From Nostocoides_A vanveenii (GTDB lineage: Bacteria > Actinomycetota > Actinomycetes > Actinomycetales > Dermatophilaceae): a DNA stretch of 64,000 nt. Of this stretch, positions 7,593 to 17,147 are shown in pieces. The notes under the pieces were generated by a model, which saw nothing but the letters and a program-made list of their open reading frames with translations, did not search any database and was not told where the DNA came from. The position numbers and the translations under genes were made by a program. The stretch covers positions 74,317 through 138,316 of the forward strand of contig NZ_BAAAPN010000047.1 in assembly GCF_039531165.1 (NCBI RefSeq). The letters are read 5' to 3'. Each line of letters opens with the position of its first letter. Position 1 is the first letter of the stretch.

Positions 7593-10500
7593 TCAGCGAT
7601 CGAAGGCGGCAGCCAGGAGGATGGCCTCCTCGGCCGCGTGCTTCTTCGACGAGCCGGTCGCGGGCGAGGCCGAAGCGGGCCGCGACACGACACGCAGCGG
7701 CTTGGTGTAGCCCCGCTCGGCCAGTTCCGGAGGCAGGTTGAGGCCGAGGAACGGGTAGGACCCTTGGTTCTTCGGCTCGTCCTGGACCAGGACCAACTCG
7801 GCGTTGGGATACTGCGCCAGGGCGGCGGCGATCTCGTCCGCCGGCAGCGGGTAGATCTGTTCCAGCCGCAGAATGGCGGTGCGCTGGTCGCCGCGCTTCT
7901 CGCGCTCCGCCTCGAGTTCGTAGACGACCTTGCCGCTGGCCAGCAGCACCCGGTCGACCTGGTGGCCATCGAGCTTGGTCGTATCCGGCAGGACGGGTCG
8001 GAAGCCGCCGGTCGTAAAGTCCTCGGGCATCGAGGACGCCGCCTTCAGCCGCAGCATGGACTTCGGCGTGAAGACGATCAGCGGGCGGCGGGGGCGGGCA
8101 TACGCCTGGCGGCGCAGCAGGTGGAAGTGGCTCGCCGGCGTGCTCGGGTAGGCGACGGTCATATTGTCCTCGGCGCACAGCGTCAAGAAGCGCTCGATCC
8201 GCGCCGATGAGTGGTCCGGGCCCTGGCCCTCGTAGCCGTGGGGCAGCAGCATGACGACCGATGAGTGCTGGCCCCACTTCTGTTCGGAGGAGGAGATGAA
8301 CTCGTCCATGATCGTCTGAGCGCCGTTGACGAAGTCGCCGAACTGGGCCTCCCATAAGACGAGTGCGTCGGGCCGCTCAACCGAATAGCCGTACTCGAAG
8401 CCCATGGCGGCGTACTCCGAGAGCAGGGAGTCGTAAACCCAGAACTTCGCCTGGTCCGGGCTCAACTCACGCAGGGGCGTCCACTCGTCGGCGTTCTGCT
8501 TGTCGATCAGGACCGCGTGACGCTGGACGAAAGTGCCGCGCCGGCTGTCCTGTCCGGCCAGCCGCACCGGCGTGCCCTCCATGAGGAGGGAACCGAAGGC
8601 GAGCAACTCGCCCATACCCCAATCGACGCCGCCCTCGCGGGTGGAGGAGGCGCGCTTCTCCATCGCTTGCGCGAGCTTCGGGTGGACCGTGAAGCCGGGC
8701 GGTGGCGAGACGAACGCATCGCCGATGTGCTGGAGCATCTCGGTGGAGATGGCGGTCTGAGTGGCCGAGTGGCGCGGCGCGGTCGGGGTTTGGGCGGTCG
8801 GTCGCTCCAGCCCGGCGTGGCCTTCGACGTCGGTGCCGCGCACAGAGGGGTCATCGGCCGGCATGTCCTGCTGCTGCATGGCCGCTTTGGTCTCGACGAA
8901 GACCTTTTCCAGCTGTTGCTGGTAGTCGCGCAAGGCCGCGTCGGCTTCGTCTTGGCTGATGTCACCGCGGCCGATCAAGGCCTCGGTGTAGAGCTTACGG
9001 ACGCTGCGCTTGGCCTCGATCAGCTTGTACATCAGCGGCTGCGTCATCGAGGGGTCGTCGCCCTCATTGTGTCCGCGGCGGCGATAGCACACCATATCGA
9101 TGACGACGTCCTTGTTGAACTCCTGACGGAACTCGTATGCCAGCTCCGCCACCCGCACGCACGCCTCCGGGTCGTCGCCGTTGACGTGGAAGATCGGTGC
9201 TTGCACCATCTTGGCGACATCGGTGCAGTAAATCGACGAGCGCGAGCTGGTCGGCGCAGTCGTGAATCCGACCTGGTTGTTGATGACGACGTGCACGGTG
9301 CCGCCGGTGCGGTAACCGCGCAGTTGCGAGAGGTTCAGCGTCTCGGCCACGATGCCCTGGCCGGCAAAGGCCGCGTCACCGTGTAGCAGGATGGGCAGGA
9401 CGGTGAAGTCCTCGCCGCCGAGGTTGATCCGGTCCTGCTTGGCGCGGGCGATGCCTTCGAGGACTGGGTCGACGGCCTCGAGGTGCGAGGGGTTGGCCGC
9501 GAGGTAGACCTTGGTGGTCGCGCCGGACTCGGCGGTGAAAACACCCTCGGTGCCGAGGTGGTATTTCACGTCCCCTGAGCCCTGCACCGAGCGGGGGTCC
9601 TGCTTGCCCTCGAACTCGCGGAAGATCTGACTCGGCTGCTTGCCGGCGATATTGGCGAGCACATTGAGCCGGCCGCGGTGCGGCATACCGATGCACACCT
9701 CTTCGAGGCCGTCCTGGGCGGCCCGCGAGAGCACCCGGTCCAGCAGCGCGATCACGGACTCGCCGCCTTCGAGCGAGAAGCGCTTTTGGCCGACGAACTT
9801 GGTCTGCAGGAAGGTCTCGAAGGCCTCGGCGGAGTTGAGGCGGCGCAGGATCCGCAGTTGCTCCTCACGCGAGGTCTTGGCGTAGCCGATCTCGACCTTG
9901 CGCTGGATCCACCGGCGCTGCTCGGGGTCGGTGATGTGCATGTACTCGATGCCGACGGAGCGGCAGTAGGAGTCGCGCAGGATGCCGAGGATCTTGCGCA
10001 GCGGCAGGAAGGGGACGCCGCCGAAGCCGCCGGTGGCGAAGTGCCGGTCGAGGTCCCACAGCGTCAGATCGTGGCTGGTGACGTCGAGGTCGGGGTGGCG
10101 CCGCTGGCGGTATTCGAGCGGGTCGGTGTCGGCCATCAGGTGGCCACGCACGCGGTAGGCGTGGATCAACTCCTGGACGCGGGCAACCTTGTTGATGTCG
10201 TCGTCGTGCGAGGCGTCGATGTCCTGGACCCAGCGCACCGGCTCGTAGGGGATGCGCAGGCTGGCGAAGATCTCGTCATAGAAGCCGTCCGCGCCGAGCA
10301 GGAGCTGGTGCATGATCCGCAGCATGTCGCCGGACTGGGCACCCTGGATGATCCGGTGGTCATAGGTCGAGGTCAGCGTGAGGATCTTGCTGACGCCATT
10401 GCGGTTGAGGATCGTCGGGCTGGCCCCCTGCCACTCGGCCGGGTACTCGAGCGCGCCGACGCCGATGATGGTGCCCTGGCCTTGCATCAACCGCGGAACC

Positions 10501-11468
10501 GAACTGACCGTGCCGATGGTGCCGGGGTTGGTCAAGCTGATGGTCGTGCCTTGGAAGTCCTCGATGGTCAGCTTGCCGCCGCGGGCCTTCTTGATCAGGG
10601 ACTCGTAGGCGGCCCAGAAGTGCGAGAAGTCCATGCTCTCGGCGGCCTTGATGGAGGGGACGAGCAACTGCCGGGTGCCGTCGTCCTTGGCCAGGTCGAT
10701 CGCGATGCCGAGATTGACGTGGGCCGGAATGCACAAGGCCGGTTTGCCGTCGACCTTGGTGAAGCTGTTGTTCATCGCCGGGAGCTGAGCCAGGGCCTTG
10801 ACCATGGCGTAGCCGATGATGTGGGTGAAGGAGACCTTGCCGCCGCGGGCGCGGGCGAGGTGATTGTTGATGACGACCCGGTTGTCGATCAGCAGCTTCG
10901 CGGGCACGCTGCGCACGCTGGTCGCCGTTGGGACCTGTAGCGAATTCTCCATATTGGTCACGACGCGTGCGCTGGCGCCGCGGATCGGGCTGACCTCGGT
11001 GCTTGCCGTCGCGGCGGCGGGGGACTTGGGCGCAGCGTCGCGGGGGGTGGCCGAGGGCGAGGTCGGGGCTGGACGCTCAGGTGCTTTACGAGGGGCTGGG
11101 GCCGGCGCGAGCGGTGCGGCGTTCGCGGCAGGGGCCACGGGTGCGGCGGGTGCGGGAGCCGGTGTTGACGTTGTCGGACTCGCGGCGGGGGATGCCGCGG
11201 CGGGGGCCGCCGCAGCTGTGGGCGGCTTGGCCGCCGCGGAGGGCGCCTGGGCTCCGGCGGGCGCCTGGGCCGGTGCGGCGGCCGGGGGCGACTGCCCATT
11301 GCTCTGCGAGGTGCCATTATCCCCGGGCTGGTAGGTCGCGAAGAAGTCCCACCAGGCCCGGTCGACGGAGTTCCGGTCCTTCAGGTAGCTCTCGTAGAGC
11401 TCATCGACGAGCCATTCGTTGGGTCCGAATGCTTCCATCGGGTCGGCAGGAGTCTTGGGGTCGGGCAC
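7593..11468 (-). CDS. kgd: 2-oxoglutarate decarboxylase/dehydrogenase E1-E2 fusion
   Basis: A 1291-residue multifunctional enzyme of the actinobacterial OdhA/Kgd type. Order of parts: an N-terminal segment with NEWLVDELYESY and AWWDFF; an Ala/Pro-rich linker at about residues 45-160; a succinyltransferase-like E2 domain with STYDHRIIQGAQSGDML; and a thiamine-diphosphate E1 domain to the C-terminus (HGDAAFAGQGIVAETLN and VINNQVGFTT). It decarboxylates 2-oxoglutarate in the TCA cycle, working with a separate pyruvate-dehydrogenase E2 and Lpd. In relatives it is inhibited by the FHA protein GarA/OdhI. GTG start. The larger size than the about 1220-1230 residues usual in the family is explained by the long linker. 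Confidence 0.97.
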   Translation of the reverse strand: MPDPKTPADPMEAFGPNEWLVDELYESYLKDRNSVDRAWWDFFATYQPGDNGTSQSNGQSPPAAAPAQAPAGAQAPSAAAKPPTAAAAPAAASPAASPTTSTPAPAPAAPVAPAANAAPLAPAPAPRKAPERPAPTSPSATPRDAAPKSPAAATASTEVSPIRGASARVVTNMENSLQVPTATSVRSVPAKLLIDNRVVINNHLARARGGKVSFTHIIGYAMVKALAQLPAMNNSFTKVDGKPALCIPAHVNLGIAIDLAKDDGTRQLLVPSIKAAESMDFSHFWAAYESLIKKARGGKLTIEDFQGTTISLTNPGTIGTVSSVPRLMQGQGTIIGVGALEYPAEWQGASPTILNRNGVSKILTLTSTYDHRIIQGAQSGDMLRIMHQLLLGADGFYDEIFASLRIPYEPVRWVQDIDASHDDDINKVARVQELIHAYRVRGHLMADTDPLEYRQRRHPDLDVTSHDLTLWDLDRHFATGGFGGVPFLPLRKILGILRDSYCRSVGIEYMHITDPEQRRWIQRKVEIGYAKTSREEQLRILRRLNSAEAFETFLQTKFVGQKRFSLEGGESVIALLDRVLSRAAQDGLEEVCIGMPHRGRLNVLANIAGKQPSQIFREFEGKQDPRSVQGSGDVKYHLGTEGVFTAESGATTKVYLAANPSHLEAVDPVLEGIARAKQDRINLGGEDFTVLPILLHGDAAFAGQGIVAETLNLSQLRGYRTGGTVHVVINNQVGFTTAPTSSRSSIYCTDVAKMVQAPIFHVNGDDPEACVRVAELAYEFRQEFNKDVVIDMVCYRRRGHNEGDDPSMTQPLMYKLIEAKRSVRKLYTEALIGRGDISQDEADAALRDYQQQLEKVFVETKAAMQQQDMPADDPSVRGTDVEGHAGLERPTAQTPTAPRHSATQTAISTEMLQHIGDAFVSPPPGFTVHPKLAQAMEKRASSTREGGVDWGMGELLAFGSLLMEGTPVRLAGQDSRRGTFVQRHAVLIDKQNADEWTPLRELSPDQAKFWVYDSLLSEYAAMGFEYGYSVERPDALVLWEAQFGDFVNGAQTIMDEFISSSEQKWGQHSSVVMLLPHGYEGQGPDHSSARIERFLTLCAEDNMTVAYPSTPASHFHLLRRQAYARPRRPLIVFTPKSMLRLKAASSMPEDFTTGGFRPVLPDTTKLDGHQVDRVLLASGKVVYELEAEREKRGDQRTAILRLEQIYPLPADEIAAALAQYPNAELVLVQDEPKNQGSYPFLGLNLPPELAERGYTKPLRVVSRPASASPATGSSKKHAAEEAILLAAAFDR

Positions 11469-11579
11469 GGCCGTAACGCCTCTTTCGCACTCGTCAGCGG
11501 TGACGGAACTGTTTCAACCCGTCCAGCCTACCCGGGCCACCAGGAGTGGGCCGATTCCCGCGGTGCCCGCGCGCCGACG

Positions 11580-12422
11580 TCAGGTCACATCGCGCCGAGT
11601 GGTCAGGAAGGCACCGCTGATGGCGAGCACGGCGGCATACAGGACGAGAACGAGACCGGCCTGCCACCAGTGATCGAAGTACTGAGCCTGGGCGGCAGGG
11701 TCGACGCTCTGACCGGCCGTGGGATCGCTGGTGATGAGCATGTTCGAGGTCAGCTGGCCCGGGATCCACTTCATCGCCGAATACCAGTGCTTGACCGTGA
11801 AGATGATGGACAGGGCGGTCTGGATGATGAAGGCGAAGCCGACGGCGATCAGGACAGCCGCGATCTGGTTGCGGATCAGCATGCCGACGCCGAAACCGAT
11901 GAGCATCCAGATGGCGAAGACGAGGATGCCGATGCCGAGCGACTCCCACACCTTCGGTTCGCCGAGGAGGGTCGGCTGGTGCTTGACGAATTTGATGATC
12001 GGCACGGCGCCGGCGATGCTGGCGGCGGCGTGGACAACGGCATACAGAGCACCGGTGATGGCCACGGCGATCATCTTCGAGATCATCACGACCCACCGGT
12101 TGGGGGTAGAGAGGAAGGTCGCGCTGATCGTCTTGTGCCGGTATTCGCCGGTGATCAGCATGACCCCCAGGGCCAGCGGGAAGAGCAGCGACATCTGCTG
12201 CACGATGCCGGCGTTGTAGATCAGCTGTGCGGTGCCGACGGTCAGTTTGGCGAAGGGGTTGCCCTGGCCGCCGTTGTCGCCGTTGTCCATATTCGCGTTG
12301 CCGAGCAGGGCGGCGAAGCCCATCGCGATCAAGGCGGCGACCAGGGCCATACCCAGCCCCATGCCCCACCACAACCGGGTGCTGAAGACCTTCCGAAGCT
12401 CGGAGCGGATGGCGCCGATCAC
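11580..12422 (-). CDS. ABC transporter permease
   Basis: A 280-residue polytopic protein of the ABC-2 type: N-terminal SELRKVFSTRLWWG, then about six membrane segments (for example LGMALVAALIAMGFAALL and VLIAVGFAFIIQTALSIIF) and an ITGEYRHKTISATFLSTP motif typical of this permease family. It is translationally coupled to the ATPase gene just upstream (GTGA overlap at 12419-12422). Together they form an exporter, usually of drugs or lipids in this family. The substrate is unknown. Confidence 0.88.
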   Translation of the reverse strand: MIGAIRSELRKVFSTRLWWGMGLGMALVAALIAMGFAALLGNANMDNGDNGGQGNPFAKLTVGTAQLIYNAGIVQQMSLLFPLALGVMLITGEYRHKTISATFLSTPNRWVVMISKMIAVAITGALYAVVHAAASIAGAVPIIKFVKHQPTLLGEPKVWESLGIGILVFAIWMLIGFGVGMLIRNQIAAVLIAVGFAFIIQTALSIIFTVKHWYSAMKWIPGQLTSNMLITSDPTAGQSVDPAAQAQYFDHWWQAGLVLVLYAAVLAISGAFLTTRRDVT

Positions 12423-13396
12423 TTTTCGTTCCCCCCGTCCTGGCCGGCGATCGCGTCCTGCTCCTGGGGAGCGGTCCCGTCGCCGAGATTGCGGTTCTGG
12501 CCCTCGGTCAGGGCGAAGAAGAGTTCTTCGAGGTCGCTGGCCTGCGGCTGCAGTTGCCAGATCGGCAGCCCGGCGCGCAGGGCGACATCGCCGATGAGGC
12601 GCAGGTCGTCGGTCTGCACCGAGAGTGAGTTGCCGTCGGCCCCCGGAGTCGACGTCACATCCGCGACGCGGAGCGCGCCGGCGAGGCGGCCGGGGTCCGA
12701 GGTGCGCACCAGCGCGGTGACCGGGCCGTGCAGGGATTCGATGGTCCCGGCCCGGACGAGCCGGCCGTTCGAGATGATCACGACGTCGTCGACGGTCTGC
12801 TCGACCTCTTGCAGCATGTGGCTGGAGACCAGGATGGTCCGGCCCTGGGCGGCGAGACTGCGCAGGAAGCCGCGCAGCCAGCGGATGCCCTCGGGGTCGA
12901 GGCCGTTGGCGGGCTCGTCGAGGATCAGCACTTGCGGGTCGCCCAGCATCGCGGCGGCCAGACCGAGGCGCTGGCGCATGCCCATCGAGTAGCCCCCCGC
13001 CCGCTGGCGGGCGGCGGCCGGGATGCCGACGAGTTCGAGCATCTCGTCCACCCGAGAATCCGGTATGCCCGCGGTGGCGGCGAGCACGCGCAGGTGGTCG
13101 CGACCCGAGCGTCCGGGGTGGAAGTTGGTGGCCTCGAGCGCGGACCCGACGGTCGTCAGCGGCGTGGAGATCCCGGCATACGAAACGCCACCGATGGTGG
13201 CGGTGCCTGCGGTGGGCTTGACCAGGCCGAGCAGGATCCGCAGCGTGGTGGTCTTGCCGGCGCCATTGGGCCCGAGGAAGCCGGTGACCCGCCCCGGTGC
13301 CACGCTGAAACTGAGGTTGTCGACGGCAACGAAGTCACCGAATCTCTTAGTGAGATCGGTGATCTCGATCCGTCCGCCATCGGCGGTCGCGCTCAT
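12419..13396 (-). CDS. ABC transporter ATP-binding protein
   Basis: A 325-residue ATPase with Walker A GPNGAGKTTT, signature YSMGMRQRLGLA, Walker B VLILDEPANGLDP and the switch histidine in VSSHML, followed by a C-terminal extension of about 100 residues seen in drug/bacitracin-type exporters. The ATG at 13396 is preferred because the upstream part of the frame shows no conservation. It forms an operon with the permease that follows. Divergent from the CNNM-type gene at 13498, so the 100-base gap must hold both promoters. Confidence 0.9.
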   Translation of the reverse strand: MSATADGGRIEITDLTKRFGDFVAVDNLSFSVAPGRVTGFLGPNGAGKTTTLRILLGLVKPTAGTATIGGVSYAGISTPLTTVGSALEATNFHPGRSGRDHLRVLAATAGIPDSRVDEMLELVGIPAAARQRAGGYSMGMRQRLGLAAAMLGDPQVLILDEPANGLDPEGIRWLRGFLRSLAAQGRTILVSSHMLQEVEQTVDDVVIISNGRLVRAGTIESLHGPVTALVRTSDPGRLAGALRVADVTSTPGADGNSLSVQTDDLRLIGDVALRAGLPIWQLQPQASDLEELFFALTEGQNRNLGDGTAPQEQDAIAGQDGGNEK

Positions 13397-13497
13397 CTGG
13401 GTCAACTTTCCGGTCGATGCGGGGCCCCTGCCCCCGTCCTCGCACCCCGTGGTGCGCACCCATTCAACCAGGCATCCTTGGGTACCATGGCCGCACT

Positions 13498-14925
13498 ATG
13501 AGCGAGTGGCTGCTGGTGATTGCCGCAATTGCCCTCACCTTGGGGACGGCCCTCTTCGTCGCCATTGAGTTCTCGCTCGTGGCCCTGGACCGTCCGACCG
13601 TCCAGAAGGCCGTCGACCAGGGCGATCGCGCAGCCGAGTCGGTGCTGGCCTCGCTGAAGCAGTTGTCGACGCAGTTGTCGGCCGCGCAGGTCGGCATCAC
13701 CTTGACCACCCTCATCCTCGGTTTCATCACCCAGCCGTCGGTGGGTGCACTGCTGACCAGCGGGCTCGAGGCTGCGGGCGTCAGTGTCGGTATGGCCGGA
13801 CGCGTCGGCAGCGTGCTCGCGCTCGTGCTTGCCACGCTCTTCTCGATGATCGTTGGTGAACTGGTTCCGCAGTTCCTCGGCATCAGCGCGCCGCTGCGGG
13901 TCGCGAAGAAGGCGGCTCGACCGGTGCGCATCTTCGCGCTGATCGCCAAACCGCTGATCGCTGTCTTAAACGGATCGGCCAATGCCTTCTTGCGGGCGGT
14001 CGGCATCGAGCCGCAGGAGGAGCTGTCCGCGGCTCGGACACCGCAGGAGTTGGCCTCCATGGTGCGGTCCTCGGTCGCTGCTGGGACCCTGGATGAGAGC
14101 ACCGGACGTTTGGTGACCGCGTCCTTGCGCTTCGGGGAGCAGACGGCCGCCGATGTCATGACGCCCCGCTCGCGCGCGTCCGCGATCGAACGTACGGCGT
14201 CGGCGGCCGATGTCGTCGCCCTCGCGCGGGCTACCGGGCACTCCCGCTTCCCGGTGATCGCCGACGACTGGGACGACGTCGACGGCGTCGTCCACGTCAA
14301 GGCCGCGATCTCGGTCCCGTATGACCGGCGCCCCGGGGTTCCGGTGTCCGCGCTGATGGTCGACCCGGTCGTCGTGCCCGAGACCCTGCGGCTCGATCCG
14401 CTGCTGGACACCCTGCGCGAGGCCGGCTTGCAGTTCGCGGTCGTCGTCGACGAATACGGCGGCACCTCCGGCGTGGTCACCCTCGAGGACGTCATCGAAG
14501 AGATCGTCGGCGACGTCGGCGATGAGCACGACCGGTCGGAGACGACCGGTCGCCGCACGGTGGACGGCTCCTGGATCGTGCCCGGTATGTGGCGTCCGGA
14601 CGAGGTGCGCACGCGCGTCGGCGCTCCCATGCCGGACGGGCCGGCATACGAGACGGTGGGCGGTTATGTGATGGCCGCCCTCGGTCGGGTGCCGGCCGTC
14701 GGGGACGAGACCTTTCTGCCCGGCTGGCGGATCGTCATCGTGGATATGGACGGCCGGCGGGTGGACCGGCTACGCATGATCCCGCTGCCACCCGAGGGGG
14801 CCGTTGCCGATGTGGCTGCCGCCGACGGTGCGGATGCCGCCGACGGTGCGGAGGCCGCCGAAGGTGCGGATGCCGCCGACGGTGAGGATGCCGCCGAAGG
14901 TGCGGACGAAGGGGCGAGGACATGA
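13498..14925 (+). CDS. CNNM/hemolysin-family membrane protein
   Basis: A 475-residue protein with an N-terminal DUF21/CNNM transmembrane domain (residues 1-150; FVAIEFSLVALDR), a paired CBS domain (ADVMTPRSRASAIE and DEYGGTSGVVTLEDVIEEIVGD) and a CorC/HlyC-type C-terminal domain to about residue 435. Members transport or regulate Mg2+/Co2+. The last 40 residues are an Ala/Asp/Glu repeat (ADAADGAEAAEGADAADG) encoded by imperfect tandem 15-18-bp units and absent from typical relatives. It overlaps the next gene, a paralogue, by four bases (ATGA). The name hemolysin C is historical. Confidence 0.93.
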   Translation: MSEWLLVIAAIALTLGTALFVAIEFSLVALDRPTVQKAVDQGDRAAESVLASLKQLSTQLSAAQVGITLTTLILGFITQPSVGALLTSGLEAAGVSVGMAGRVGSVLALVLATLFSMIVGELVPQFLGISAPLRVAKKAARPVRIFALIAKPLIAVLNGSANAFLRAVGIEPQEELSAARTPQELASMVRSSVAAGTLDESTGRLVTASLRFGEQTAADVMTPRSRASAIERTASAADVVALARATGHSRFPVIADDWDDVDGVVHVKAAISVPYDRRPGVPVSALMVDPVVVPETLRLDPLLDTLREAGLQFAVVVDEYGGTSGVVTLEDVIEEIVGDVGDEHDRSETTGRRTVDGSWIVPGMWRPDEVRTRVGAPMPDGPAYETVGGYVMAALGRVPAVGDETFLPGWRIVIVDMDGRRVDRLRMIPLPPEGAVADVAAADGADAADGAEAAEGADAADGEDAAEGADEGART

Positions 14926-15956
14926 GCCCGGCCGCCTGGGTCACCATCGTGCTGCTCCTGCTCAACGCCTTCTTCGTGGGCTCGGAGTTCGCCGCCATGG
15001 CCGCGCGGCGCAGCCAGTTGGAGCCCCTCGCCGACGCGGGGAGCCGACGCGCGCGGACCTGCATCGAGGCGTCCGAGCACATGGGCAGCGTGCTCGCGTG
15101 TGCGCAACTCGGGATCACCTTGTGCTCGGTCCTGCTGGGTGCGATCTCGGAAGCCGCGCTGCACCACGCCCTCGAAGGGCCCTTGCACTCCCTCGGCGTG
15201 CCGGAGCCCGGGATCAGTGGGCTGGCTCTGGCGCTCGCGCTGCTGATCGTCGTCTATCTGCACGTCGTGGTGGGGGAGATGATCCCGAAGAACCTCTCGA
15301 TCGCCTCGCCCGAACGCTTTGCGCTGATCCTGGTGCCGCCGCTCTATTGGCTCACGCGCGTGCTGCGGCCGTTCATCTTCGTCATGGAGACGGTGTCCAA
15401 GGCGATCGTGCGCCGGATGGGCATCGAACCCAAAGACGAAGTGGCCAGCGCCTATACGGCCGAGGAGGTCCACCACATCGTGGCCGAATCGCACCGGGAG
15501 GGGCTGGTGGAGGAGGACCAGTTCGACCTGCTGGGGGCCGCCCTGGAATTCTCCGACAAGGACGCGCGTGACGTGGGCGTACCGGTCGCGCGCCTGGTCA
15601 CCGTGGCGGAGTCCGCCACGCCCGCGCAGATCGAGCGGCTGGTCGCCAAGCACGGCTTCTCCCGCTTCCCCACGGTCAACGCCGCCGGTGAGCTGACCGG
15701 CTATGTGCACCTCAAGGACATCCTGTATGCCGACTTGGCCGAGCACGATGTGCCCATCCCGGCCAAGCGCGTCCGGCGCCTGGCAACCGTCGGTGAGGCC
15801 GACGAGGTCGAGGACGCCCTAGCGACGATGCAGCGCTCGGGCTCGCACCTGGCCCGCGTGGTTGATCAAGCGGGCCGCACGACGAGCGTGATCTTCCTCG
15901 AGGACGTGCTGGAGATATTGGTGGGCGAAGTCATCGACGCGTCACAGCGGCACTGA
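14922..15956 (+). CDS. CNNM/hemolysin-family membrane protein, second paralogue
   Basis: A 344-residue protein: DUF21/CNNM membrane domain (LLLNAFFVGSEFAAMAARRS, then LLIVVYLHVVVGEMIPKN) and CBS pair (GFSRFPTVNAAGELTGYVHL and TTSVIFLEDVLEILVGEV). It lacks the extra C-terminal CorC domain of its upstream partner, so the two may form a heterodimer. Translation is coupled through the ATGA overlap. Tandem pairs of this kind are common in actinobacteria. Probably a divalent-cation transporter or regulator. Confidence 0.92.
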   Translation: MSPAAWVTIVLLLLNAFFVGSEFAAMAARRSQLEPLADAGSRRARTCIEASEHMGSVLACAQLGITLCSVLLGAISEAALHHALEGPLHSLGVPEPGISGLALALALLIVVYLHVVVGEMIPKNLSIASPERFALILVPPLYWLTRVLRPFIFVMETVSKAIVRRMGIEPKDEVASAYTAEEVHHIVAESHREGLVEEDQFDLLGAALEFSDKDARDVGVPVARLVTVAESATPAQIERLVAKHGFSRFPTVNAAGELTGYVHLKDILYADLAEHDVPIPAKRVRRLATVGEADEVEDALATMQRSGSHLARVVDQAGRTTSVIFLEDVLEILVGEVIDASQRH

Positions 15957-16103
15957 CCCGGGCTTTCCCTGGCGCAAACCCGCCGCAGCGCGCGACAATG
16001 GCTTCAGGTGGTGGTGGCCGTGGCTTTCCGAATGCATGTCCCGATCGGTGTTCCCGTGCTCTCGCCCGGGCGGCATCGCACGCCTCGGTCGGGTGGGTGC
16101 TTT

Positions 16104-16745
16104 ATGGAGTTCGCGTCGTATCTGGCGGGGGAGCGGTGGAGCGATCATCCGGACTGCACCCACCCGGTGCTCGCGGCGCTGGCGCGTGACGTCAACGACT
16201 TCGTCGGTGACGAGCGACGGGCCGAGTTGGTGGGCTTGATTCCTGAGGTTGTGGGTTTGAACGGGAGCGATCCGATCCTGGCAGTGGCCGTCGCCGTGCG
16301 GGCGGCCGTCGCGGCGCTCCCCGTGGCACCGCTGGAGGCTCAGCACGTGCTCAGCGCCGGGGCACTGTCGTGCGACCAGTATGTGGTGACGGCCGAGCCG
16401 CCGGGCGGTGCCCGGCTTCGCGCCGAGATCGCCGCGGCGCTGGATCTGGTTCCGGCGCAACGCGACTGGGCCGTGAAGCGGCGCCAGGCGGTCGGCGCGT
16501 GTTCGATCGACCAGGGCCATCTGGTGCGCAAGGTCGCGCCCTTGATGGTGCACACCGCCACCATCGGCCTGCACCAGGCTGCCATCCCGGACGGGCCGGA
16601 GCGGCTGGTGGCGCTGCTGCGCGCGGCAATCGATGATGTGCGCGCCCTGATCCCCCGTCTGGGTCCCCCGCTCTGCGTGGGAGTGGCCGATTCAGCCCTG
16701 TCGAGAGGCCGATTCAGCCCCATCGACAGGGTAACGCTCGGGTAA
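16104..16745 (+). CDS. conserved hypothetical protein
   Basis: A 213-residue soluble protein with no signal peptide or membrane segment. It is alanine- and leucine-rich and probably helical; conserved-looking stretches include MEFASYLAGERWSDHP and DHPDCTHPVLAALARDVND, with a histidine-rich pattern (HP, HLVRKVAPLMVHTATIGLH) that might bind metal. The C-terminus contains an imperfect 20-base tandem repeat (ADSALSRGRFSPIDR). I do not recognise a named family. The ATG at 16104 is preferred to the earlier one because the upstream residues look non-coding. Confidence 0.65.
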   Translation: MEFASYLAGERWSDHPDCTHPVLAALARDVNDFVGDERRAELVGLIPEVVGLNGSDPILAVAVAVRAAVAALPVAPLEAQHVLSAGALSCDQYVVTAEPPGGARLRAEIAAALDLVPAQRDWAVKRRQAVGACSIDQGHLVRKVAPLMVHTATIGLHQAAIPDGPERLVALLRAAIDDVRALIPRLGPPLCVGVADSALSRGRFSPIDRVTLG

Positions 16746-16872
16746 CTTGTGCTTCACTCGACTCCCACGCGTGCCCCCGTCGGCGCTCTCATTTCATTCC
16801 AGGCGCCTGTTACTTCTGCCGGAGTCACCGAAGGCCGGCTCCACTCGTTCCTCGTGGATGCCGGCCTATCGG

Positions 16873-16944
16873 TGCCCCCGGCAGGATTCGAACCTGCGCT
16901 CCCGCCTCCGGAGGGCGGTGCTCTATCCCCTGAGCTACGGGGGC
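16873..16944 (-). tRNA. tRNA-Arg (anticodon CCG)
   Basis: The minus strand folds into a full cloverleaf: acceptor GCCCCCG with CGGGGGC plus discriminator A, D arm with TAGCTCAGGGGATAGAGC, anticodon stem CCGCC/GGCGG around loop CTCCGGA (anticodon CCG, reading CGG), and T arm with GGTTCGAATCC. The CCA end is not encoded. It is divergent from argS, whose product charges it. Confidence 0.97.
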
Positions 16945-17020
16945 GACAACGAGGGTTGAGGGTAGCAGGCCCAGCCAGGCGGACGTGAATCGCCAGCATC
17001 CACCGAGCCTGGCACCTCAA

Positions 17021-17062
17021 CGATGAGTGATAACGCGGTCCTGACCACATTTTCACTCATCG
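17021..17062. repeat. palindromic repeat, ATGAGTGA family copy 1
   Basis: An imperfect palindrome bounded by CGATGAGTGATAA and TTTCACTCATCG, lying in the 200-base gap between tRNA-Arg and argS. A second copy with the same spacing and outer arms is at 34172-34211. The inner part keeps CGCGGTC in both copies. It could be a REP-like element or a terminator for an adjacent transcript; the shared sequence at two unrelated sites argues for a dispersed repeat. Confidence 0.7.
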
Positions 17063-17147
17063 ATAACCCTCCCAGGCGGCCACCGGGCGAGTCTCGCGGC
17101 CCAGAATGCGGTTCGTGGGCACCCCGAGCCCTCCGTAGAATCGCCCG

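Noticed and set aside
9678..10940. A 420-codon antisense frame inside kgd
   Set aside because: Same composition-driven artefact; kgd is uninterrupted and strongly conserved.
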